From Chloroflexota bacterium (GTDB lineage Bacteria > Chloroflexota > UBA6077): 12,619 nucleotides of DNA. The translations under genes were made by a program, and so were the position numbers. How positions within the stretch are numbered: position 1 is the stretch's first letter; each line of letters starts with the position of its first letter. The stretch lies in assembly GCA_023380955.1 (NCBI GenBank), contig JAMCTB010000026.1, positions 1 through 12,619 on the forward strand, read 5' to 3'. The notes below the pieces were generated by a model. It was not told the DNA's origin. It saw only the letters and a program-made list of their open reading frames with translations, and did not search any database. Below, in pieces: positions 7,017-12,619 of this stretch.

Positions 7017-7985
7017 CTACGCCTTCATCAGCTTGTCGATGGATAGCTTCACCTGCTCCACCGACTTGGGATGCCGAAGCACCAGGATGTCCGCCCCCGC
7101 CTGAAGCAGCGAAGACGCGGTCAGGATCTCCCACATGATCGATCGCTCTTTGATGTCACCCCAGACCTCGGGTACCCCTTCCAGAGTCTTCGATTCCTTC
7201 TGCCGCCAGGACTCCTCCCCAACGGTGCAGATCATGGGGAACTGGGTCATGGGGTCGTTCTGGAAGGCGCTCAGCCGGAGCCTCTCCATGACGGAGTAGG
7301 TGTACTCCAGGCCGTAGCCCAGGGCGCCGGTGGTGGGGTCCATCAGCAGCCGATCGGGCGGGAGGCCCATGTCGGTTGCCAAGATGTTGCACTGCTTAGC
7401 CATGTTCACGTCGATGGGCGACTGGGAGATGACGATGTGGCCACTCCCCAGCGCTGCGGCCACGATGGTTCGGTAGTTGGTGTTCTCGATGTCGCCCAGG
7501 GCGATCCTCTCGCCCGCGGCCGCCTCGGCCACCTTGAGCAACACCTCGTTGTCCTTTTGCGCCTGTCCCGGACCGTAGACGATGAGCGGAACCCCTACGG
7601 CCTTCAGCACGGCCTTCACCGTCTCCGCCCCCTGCTCGGCCGAGCGGTTCAACCCGTCGGGGTTGGTGCCCGTCAGCCTCAGAACCACCAGGTCGGCGCC
7701 GGCCTTCACCGCCGCCTTGGCCCACTCGGTCGGGTCGTTCATCACGTCCCCCCAGGCCTCCCTCAGGTGGGCAGGCCAATCCTCGGGGTTCCAGTCGTGA
7801 ATCTCCACCCCCACCGCGGGCCGGTGGGGCACAGGTGACTCGAAGTGCAGGAAGGGCAGGCTGCTCTCACCGCCTACGGTGACGGTGCTGGTCCGCGTGC
7901 CCCCCTCGGTGGCGGTCGCGCCCAGCGTCACCTCACGCACGTTGCCGGCCGCCTTCTCGATCGGAATCTGGACCGTCACTGCCAT
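7017..7985 (-). CDS. acsD: Corrinoid/iron-sulfur protein small subunit (delta)
   Basis: AcsD is a TIM-barrel protein that forms the heterodimer with AcsC and helps cap the cobamide. Its 322 residues match the usual length (about 323). The recognisable core starts at VGVEIHDWNPEDWP and continues with GADLVVLRLTGTNPDG, VYGPGQAQKDNEVLLKVAEA, LGDIENTNYR and DPTTGALGYGLEYTYSVMER, all typical of the family. It has no Fe-S motif, as expected. The ATG at 7985 follows GGGAGG by about 10 nt. It is the third cistron, 64 bp after acsB, and that gap contains a perfect 13-bp hairpin. Here acsD precedes acsC, the reverse of the Moorella order. Confidence 0.95.
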   Translation of the reverse strand: MAVTVQIPIEKAAGNVREVTLGATATEGGTRTSTVTVGGESSLPFLHFESPVPHRPAVGVEIHDWNPEDWPAHLREAWGDVMNDPTEWAKAAVKAGADLVVLRLTGTNPDGLNRSAEQGAETVKAVLKAVGVPLIVYGPGQAQKDNEVLLKVAEAAAGERIALGDIENTNYRTIVAAALGSGHIVISQSPIDVNMAKQCNILATDMGLPPDRLLMDPTTGALGYGLEYTYSVMERLRLSAFQNDPMTQFPMICTVGEESWRQKESKTLEGVPEVWGDIKERSIMWEILTASSLLQAGADILVLRHPKSVEQVKLSIDKLMKA

Positions 7986-8007
7986 AGTGCATAACCTCCC
8001 GTAAGTG

Positions 8008-8038
8008 CTTCTCGGCGGCCACCGCGGCCGCCGAGAAG
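8008..8038 (-). other. Perfect 13-bp intercistronic hairpin between acsB and acsD
   Basis: CTTCTCGGCGGCC (8008-8020) and GGCCGCCGAGAAG (8026-8038) are exact reverse complements around a 5-nt loop. The hairpin occupies the middle of the 64-bp gap, starting 11 bp past the acsB stop codon. No U-tract follows on the transcribed strand, so it is not a classical terminator. A 3' stabiliser of the acsA-acsB mRNA, or a site that separates CODH/ACS expression from that of the corrinoid protein, are likely roles. Confidence 0.65.
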
Positions 8039-8049
8039 ATCCCTTCCAA

Positions 8050-10233
8050 CTAGAAGATGGGATCCATGGTCAGGGCCGGATGGCCCTTCTCCTCCAGGAA
8101 GGGTAGCAACTCCTCCACCGTCGTCGCTACCCGCTCGTCGGCGATCTTCTCCATCATGTCCGGCTCGCCGATCTGCCCGCACACCTCTTTGAGCTCTTCC
8201 TGCATGGAGTCCTTCAGGTAGGAGGACATCCACACCACCCGTTTGAAGCCACCCTCGGCCAGGATGAACTTCTTGCTGGTGAGGAAGTACTTGCCGATCC
8301 CCATGAGGCCAGGCGTCTGGATGCCACCGCCGGCGGTGCCGGCGAGGGTCGAGAAGGTCATTCCGGCCGGGGTCATGCTTGGGTCCTCGCGGGACACGAC
8401 CATGATCCCGTTGGCCTCGGGCACCACCATCATGATGCACTCGAAGCAGCCGCAGGAGGTCATGGAGGCGTCCATGAAGGAGTACATGGTCACCCGCGGC
8501 ACCGATTGATTGGACTTCCGATAGACGAAGTCGTTGATCGCCTCCCACTCCCCCTTGATCGGGTCAAGGCAGGGTCCCTTGGGCACAGGTTGGTTGGGCC
8601 CCACCGGGTTGATCTCGAAGCCGGCCTTGGAGTCCAGCCAGTTCACCGAGCCGCACAGCCCCAGCCGCTCTGGGGAGACGATGCACACGTGGTTCGGCGC
8701 GAAGCTCTGGCACAGGGTGCAGCTGTAGAAGGTGTCCACCGACTCGTCGGTCAGGTTGGCCACCCGGATGTTCCGCTCGTGGTAGGCCTGGCGGGCCACC
8801 ACCAACAGCTCCTCGACCTTCTCCGGGGTTGTATAGAGGTTGACGGCGATCTTGTCCACGATGGCCGGGAAGTCGCTCTTCAGTTTGGCGTACAGGATGT
8901 CGCCCAGGTGCCGGATCTTGAAGCCCCGCTGCGCGGCTGCGGTGCCGATGCGGATCCAGGCGATGTCCCGCTGGCCGATGTGCTGAATTCCCTCGGCGCC
9001 GTTGACGAAGTCGTGGATCTTCCGCTCCAGCACCGGCTCGAAGTCCTTCTGCATCTTCCGGCCGGCCACGTCCACCACGATCCCCAGGGGCAGCGATCCG
9101 CCCTCCGGCACGTCGTCGAGCTCGGGTCCGTGGACGGTGATCTTGCCGTCCTCGACATCGCTCATGTCGCGCGATTGAAGGTACTCGAAGCAGGGCCCCC
9201 TCCGGCCGCCGAACTCGATCCGGAGGTTCTCCTTCCGCACCCGCTCGCCCTCGAAGGCCGGGCCGTAGGCAACCGGAATCGGGATCTTGGTGATGAGGAT
9301 CTTCAGCCCGCGGACCTCGATCGCCTTGGCCACGATCTCCTCGCAGGGAACGTTGCTCACCACGTGCTCGTAGGTGGTGACCCCTCGCGGCAGGATCTGC
9401 GGGATGTTGGTGTGGGCGATGGTCGGGAAGCCGTAGCTGATGGCGCCCGCGGCCGTCGCGTACTTCTCCCTGTCCACCTGGTCCAGGGCCAGGACGAACG
9501 CGAAGATGCGGTACTTGTTGTAGCGCAGCATCTTCTTGTAGTCGCCGGGGGTGACGCCCCCGAAGGAGAGGGCGGCCCTGGTCGCAAAACCCAGAGAGTA
9601 GATGTGGGCGGAAACCTCTCGCCCGAAGGGGACCAGCCGGGTTTCCCACCCCAACTGCACACCCTCTTCGTCCAGTTGGTCGGCGAAGGTCCGCCCGTTC
9701 TCGTCGCAGCCCGCGATGAAGACGTACAGGTTCTTCTCCTGCATCTCCCGTGCGAGCTTGACCGCCATCTCGTTGGATGGGGCGGGGCCGACCACGGCGG
9801 CGAAGCCGGGCGCCGTGCCGTCTACGAACTCCACGCCCCTCTGCCGCAGGATCACGTCGTCGGCGGCGCCCAGGTAGATCCCTTCCACCGGGCTCGGGCC
9901 GATCACGTACTTGAGGGACTCGATGGTCTCCTCGGCGAAGAGAGTAGCCACACCGGCGTCCAGCGTCTCGCCCAGGTAGGGCAGCCACAGCCGATCGGAG
10001 GGAACGGGAGGCAGCAGCTCCTTGGCCAGCTCGATAACCGGCTCCAGCTCCGACAGCTTCGTCACCTTGCGGCCGGTGAAGCCGTAAGTCACGGGGAGGA
10101 AGTAGCCGGTGTTGGGAAGAACCACCGGCTCGTTGGGACCCTTGGAGTCGATGGCCTCGTGCAGCTTGGCCTCGGCCCTGGCAACGTAGGCGTGAGCGCC
10201 CTCGATAGCAGCGGTAGCGATGATCTTAGACAC
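8050..10233 (-). CDS. acsB: CO-methylating acetyl-CoA synthase
   Basis: AcsB condenses CO from AcsA, a methyl group from the corrinoid protein and CoA into acetyl-CoA on its A-cluster, a [4Fe-4S] bridged to two nickel ions. Ligands are complete: C505, C508, C517 and C527 (C-x2-C-x8-C-x9-C) for the cubane, and C594-G-C596 for the distal nickel. Each is one position lower than the known Moorella residues (506, 509, 518, 528, 595, 597). F511 matches the phenylalanine that gates the site. Length is 727 residues against about 729. The N-terminal domain that contacts CODH and carries the CO tunnel is present, so this is the bacterial rather than the shorter archaeal form. The GTG at 10233 is the start: AGGAGGG lies upstream, and the protein then begins SKIIATAAIEGAH as in the family. 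It overlaps acsA by 8 bp. Confidence 0.97.
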   Translation of the reverse strand: MSKIIATAAIEGAHAYVARAEAKLHEAIDSKGPNEPVVLPNTGYFLPVTYGFTGRKVTKLSELEPVIELAKELLPPVPSDRLWLPYLGETLDAGVATLFAEETIESLKYVIGPSPVEGIYLGAADDVILRQRGVEFVDGTAPGFAAVVGPAPSNEMAVKLAREMQEKNLYVFIAGCDENGRTFADQLDEEGVQLGWETRLVPFGREVSAHIYSLGFATRAALSFGGVTPGDYKKMLRYNKYRIFAFVLALDQVDREKYATAAGAISYGFPTIAHTNIPQILPRGVTTYEHVVSNVPCEEIVAKAIEVRGLKILITKIPIPVAYGPAFEGERVRKENLRIEFGGRRGPCFEYLQSRDMSDVEDGKITVHGPELDDVPEGGSLPLGIVVDVAGRKMQKDFEPVLERKIHDFVNGAEGIQHIGQRDIAWIRIGTAAAQRGFKIRHLGDILYAKLKSDFPAIVDKIAVNLYTTPEKVEELLVVARQAYHERNIRVANLTDESVDTFYSCTLCQSFAPNHVCIVSPERLGLCGSVNWLDSKAGFEINPVGPNQPVPKGPCLDPIKGEWEAINDFVYRKSNQSVPRVTMYSFMDASMTSCGCFECIMMVVPEANGIMVVSREDPSMTPAGMTFSTLAGTAGGGIQTPGLMGIGKYFLTSKKFILAEGGFKRVVWMSSYLKDSMQEELKEVCGQIGEPDMMEKIADERVATTVEELLPFLEEKGHPALTMDPIF

Positions 10234-12202
10234 GGAGCTCCCTCCTTGCCTCCATATCGAAGAGCACGCGCTCCTTCGTGGTATCGATACCCAGCGCCCT
10301 CCTCTTCTTCTGGATGTGTTCCACAGACTTCTCGTAGATCTTGGCCGGGTCGGGTTCGAACTCCATCTTCCCGCCGAACTTCTCCTCCCAGCCTCGCGAC
10401 ATGATGTCCACCACGGCCTTGCTGGCCTTGACGGGCGAGGTGACCCCAAAGAGAACGTAGGCGCCGCTGGCAGCGCAGTAGGCACCGATAGCCAGCGCCT
10501 TCTCGCTCATCCACTCGGGGGCGATGCCCACCGCCGGCAAGTCGCTGATATCGTCGCCCAGACCACCCTCCTCCACGATCGAGGTCAGGATGGTGAGAAT
10601 GCGGCTGTTGTCCACGCAGGAGCCCAGGTGCAGCACGGGCGGCATGCCCGTGGCCTCGCAGATGGATCTCAGCCCTGGTCCGGCGTAGTCCATTGCCTCG
10701 CCCGTCAGCAGCCCGTACTTGGCGCTGGCCAGGGAGCCGCAGCCGGTCTGTACCACCAGGTAGTCGTTGGCGATGAACTCCCTCACCAGGTTGAAGTGGC
10801 TCTCGTCGTGGACCGTGCGGGGGTTGTTGCAGCCGACTATGGCGACCGCTCCCTGGATCCGGCCGTCGATGATGGCATCGTTCAGCGGCCGGAAGGAGGC
10901 CCGATAGCGACCACCCAGCATGTACTCCACGTACTCCTGGGAGAACCCGGCCACCAAGTCGGCGGCGTAATTGGGGATGTGAGGCTTCTTAGAACGATTG
11001 GGGTAGTTGTCAATCGCGGTCCGTATGATCAGCTTGGCGATAGCCAGCGCATCGTGCTCGTTGAACTGGATGTGGGTGGCGCCTTCGATCCTCGCCTTGG
11101 GCGAGGTGGTGATAACCTTGGTGTGGAACCGCTCGGACAGAGGGACCAGCGCCTGCATGACGCACTGGATGTCCACCACCATAGCGTCAACCACGCCGGT
11201 CAAAATTGCCAATTCCTGATCCAGGAAATTGCCCGCGGGCGGAATGCCGTGGCGCATCAGAATCTCGTTGGCGGTGCAGCAGATGCCGGCCAGGTTGATC
11301 CCCTGCGCCCCCTTGGACTTGGCGTAGGCGATCAGCTCGGGATCCATGGACGCCACCACGATCATCTCGGATAGGGTGGGCTCGTGGCCATGAACGACGA
11401 CGTTGACCTGGTCTTCCTTGAGGACACCGAGGTTCGCTTGACTGAGAAGGGGTTGGGGGGTTCCGAAGAGGATGTCGGAGATGTCGGTAGCGAGCATGCT
11501 GCCGCCCCATCCGTCCCCCAGGGAGGTCCGAACGGCCTGCGTCAGGATGTGATCGGCATCCTGGTCCGCACCCATGTGGGTGGCATGCATGCTCTGGACG
11601 ATCTCGCGATCTATGCCCCTCGGCACCACTCCCAACCGGCGCCACAACTCCTGGCGCTTCTTGGGAGCTCGAGAGGCGTAGATGATCTCGCCCGTCTGCT
11701 GTCCAAAGTTGGACAGGGCTCGATTGGCTACGTCGAGGGCTATTTCCTCCTTGCTGCGGCCGTCAACCGGCACCCCCATCAGCGCCGCTACCGACCTCAA
11801 CTTGCGCACGTCCTTGATCTCGTAGCTAGGGGCCTCACCCTTAGCCGCCGCCATTAGCGCCATGGCCAGGTCACGGCCATGATCGGAGTGCGCCGCGGAC
11901 CCAGCCGCCACAGCCCGCGAGAGGTTCCGGGCCACGATTGTCGGAAGGGTGGCGCCGCATATTCCCGACATGGCATCGGGATCCTTGCCCACCAGGCGAC
12001 ACGGACCCATGTAGCACACCCGACAACAGGCACCGTCCTGGCCAATGGGACACGGCTTCATCTGATCCACGCGACTGAAGGCAGTGGAGATGCCATCTAA
12101 GCTGGCAACCTCCAGCATTTCAGCCGCGGCGGGATCGATGGTTTTGGCGCTCCATTTGCCCGGCCCTTCTGGCGGGGGAACGCTCCTGCCTAGATCACCC
12201 AT
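10226..12202 (-). CDS. acsA: Ni,Fe-carbon monoxide dehydrogenase, CODH/ACS catalytic subunit
   Basis: AcsA interconverts CO2 and CO and feeds CO through an internal tunnel to AcsB. Cluster ligands are complete: C51 and C59 for the D-cluster shared between subunits; C60, C63, C68 and C82 for the B-cluster; H273, C308 or C309, C347, C458, C488 and C529 for the Ni-Fe C-cluster. H105 and H108 (AHSDHG) match the histidines of the proton path. Length is 658 residues, close to the Moorella subunit (about 674). The ATG at 12202 is preferred: AAGGAG sits 6 nt upstream. An in-frame TTG at 12217 would add MKETI but would put that ribosome-binding site inside the gene. It is the first gene of the operon, behind a long structured leader. 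Linkage to acsB marks it as the CODH/ACS type, not a free CooS. Confidence 0.97.
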   Translation of the reverse strand: MGDLGRSVPPPEGPGKWSAKTIDPAAAEMLEVASLDGISTAFSRVDQMKPCPIGQDGACCRVCYMGPCRLVGKDPDAMSGICGATLPTIVARNLSRAVAAGSAAHSDHGRDLAMALMAAAKGEAPSYEIKDVRKLRSVAALMGVPVDGRSKEEIALDVANRALSNFGQQTGEIIYASRAPKKRQELWRRLGVVPRGIDREIVQSMHATHMGADQDADHILTQAVRTSLGDGWGGSMLATDISDILFGTPQPLLSQANLGVLKEDQVNVVVHGHEPTLSEMIVVASMDPELIAYAKSKGAQGINLAGICCTANEILMRHGIPPAGNFLDQELAILTGVVDAMVVDIQCVMQALVPLSERFHTKVITTSPKARIEGATHIQFNEHDALAIAKLIIRTAIDNYPNRSKKPHIPNYAADLVAGFSQEYVEYMLGGRYRASFRPLNDAIIDGRIQGAVAIVGCNNPRTVHDESHFNLVREFIANDYLVVQTGCGSLASAKYGLLTGEAMDYAGPGLRSICEATGMPPVLHLGSCVDNSRILTILTSIVEEGGLGDDISDLPAVGIAPEWMSEKALAIGAYCAASGAYVLFGVTSPVKASKAVVDIMSRGWEEKFGGKMEFEPDPAKIYEKSVEHIQKKRRALGIDTTKERVLFDMEARRELRV

Positions 12203-12559
12203 AATCGTCTCCTTCAACTAGCTGACCACCCGCCGAGCAGAGGCACAGTTCGGCTCTTCGCGGGTCATGGGAGGAAAACGTCGGAAAACGATGGCCATGA
12301 GACCAGAGAGGTCCCCAGTAATCGTCTCCATTGACGGTATGGGGTAATCTGAATAGCCTGTTTTCTTGTAGCTTCTCCACTGCCCCTCGTCCTCTACCCA
12401 TCGTCGGGTAGCCGAGGAAGCTGCTTTGCTCGTCACCTCCTTTGGTAACAGACCCAGCGCGGTCGGCCGCCAGGGCATGTTCATCGCCCTGACATGGCAA
12501 TGTTCAAGCTGTTGCTGGTACATAGCGCTAATGCGGTAACCGGTAAGCTGGGATTAGAC
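12203..12559 (-). promoter_or_regulatory. Long structured 5' leader of acsA (candidate regulatory RNA)
   Basis: About 355 nt of transcribed non-coding sequence. In RNA order: CCCAGC (12547-12552) can pair with GCUGGG (12453-12458), enclosing an 8-bp hairpin (12486-12493 with 12469-12476). Next is a 6-bp hairpin with AAAGGA in its loop (12444-12449 with 12432-12437). Then three nested helices, 6, 4 and 6 bp, with an asymmetric GGGCAGUGGA internal loop (12417-12422/12370-12375, 12413-12416/12386-12389, 12406-12411/12394-12399). Then a hairpin at 12313-12344 and another at 12265-12300. Two overlapping frames of 101 codons stay open here, but neither has a convincing start or recognisable product. 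It matches no riboswitch class I know by eye (cobalamin, T-box, SAM, THF, c-di-GMP checked). Pairings are hand-drawn. Confidence 0.5.
12433..12443 (-). promoter_or_regulatory. Perfect Shine-Dalgarno sequence without a start codon
   Basis: The leader RNA contains AAAGGAGGUGA, which is an 11-nt perfect complement of the 3' end of typical bacterial 16S rRNA. No ATG, GTG or TTG follows at 5-10 nt. Part of it forms the loop and 3' arm of a small hairpin. It may hold a ribosome without translating. Confidence 0.6.
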
Positions 12560-12565
12560 AGCTTC

Positions 12566-12593
12566 AGTATAAGCTAGCCACCTTCCTTGTCAA
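12566..12593 (-). promoter_or_regulatory. Sigma-70 promoter of the acs operon
   Basis: On the minus strand TTGACA (12588-12593), a 16-bp spacer and TATACT (12566-12571) form a near-consensus housekeeping promoter. Transcription should start near 12559. No CRP/FNR-like palindrome is seen next to it, unlike at hcp, which suggests that control of acs is exerted in the leader or elsewhere. Bases 12594-12619 show nothing I can name. Confidence 0.75.
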
Positions 12594-12619
12594 GGTCGCA
12601 TTGTTTGGCGGACCCGCAG

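Noticed and set aside
8506..10404. A 632-codon plus-strand frame opposite acsB
   Set aside because: It is a shadow of the GC-rich acsB gene, with low-complexity composition and no recognisable domain. The same holds for the long plus-strand frames opposite acsE, acsC, acsD and acsA.
12218..12260. A GGGUGGU motif near the end of the leader, reminiscent of a T-box
   Set aside because: The conserved ACCGCG continuation is absent, and I see no specifier stem or terminator. acsA is not an aminoacyl-tRNA or amino-acid gene.
12370..12422. ACGA-tipped hairpin, as in guanidine-II (mini-ykkC) riboswitches
   Set aside because: That class needs two such hairpins in tandem. Only one is present, and it lies within a larger nested stem.
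12218..12523. A 101-codon open frame in the acsA leader, ending just before acsA
   Set aside because: Its ATG has no ribosome-binding site, the product resembles nothing I know, and a second frame over the same stretch is equally open. The structured RNA reading explains the region better.
1..12619. CRISPR arrays, tRNA or rRNA genes, insertion sequences
   Set aside because: I saw no regularly spaced repeats, no tRNA-like cloverleaf, no rRNA sequence and no transposase frame.

Overview
The window comes from a GC-rich anaerobic bacterium that carries the carbonyl branch of the Wood-Ljungdahl (reductive acetyl-CoA) pathway. Its core is a six-gene minus-strand operon, transcribed right to left: acsA (CO dehydrogenase), acsB (acetyl-CoA synthase), acsD and acsC (the two subunits of the corrinoid iron-sulfur protein), a CooC/AcsF-type nickel-insertion ATPase, and acsE (methyltetrahydrofolate:corrinoid methyltransferase). 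All metal-cluster ligands I checked are present, so the products should be functional. Whether the pathway runs toward acetyl-CoA synthesis or acetyl-CoA cleavage cannot be told from this window. The gene order, the 305-residue AcsE and the GTAGGGGCG-type intergenic palindromes recall Chloroflexota or deep Actinomycetota, but this is an impression, not a demonstrated placement.

Layout. Bases 1-240 hold the control region of hcp, including a perfect TGTGA-N6-TCACA operator. It is placed exactly where a CRP/FNR-family activator (HcpR type) would sit in class II geometry. Bases 241-1554 (+) encode a short, class III-like hybrid cluster protein. It converges on an MFS exporter related to the fosmidomycin-resistance (Fsr) group (1585-2814, -). 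A small excisionase/MerR-like helix-turn-helix protein (3018-3269, +) converges on an unrecognised 82-residue helical protein (3333-3581, -), with two related palindromes between them. Bases 3582-3834 are non-coding and contain a perfect 11-bp palindromic repeat. The acs operon fills 3835-12202, and 12203-12619 is its promoter and a long leader.

How the genes work together. AcsA reduces CO2 to CO. AcsE passes the methyl group from methyl-tetrahydrofolate to the cobamide of AcsC/AcsD. AcsB joins methyl, CO and CoA into acetyl-CoA at its Ni-containing A-cluster. The CooC/AcsF ATPase matures the nickel sites. AcsA and AcsB, which form one complex, overlap by 8 bp and are probably translationally coupled. 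The later cistrons are separated by short gaps, two of which contain perfect hairpins. The methyl branch (formate dehydrogenase, Fhs, FolD, MetF), the AcsV-type reactivator and any HcpR gene are not in the window.

The most unusual part is the acsA leader. A strong sigma-70 promoter (TTGACA-16-TATACT) lies about 355 nt upstream of the acsA ATG. The transcribed leader is full of stem-loops. It also contains a perfect anti-16S Shine-Dalgarno sequence with no start codon, an 11-nt exact copy of the acsA ribosome-binding region in which the start codon is replaced, and a tandem pyrimidine-rich repeat able to pair with that region. I do not recognise it as a known riboswitch and consider it a candidate undescribed regulatory RNA.
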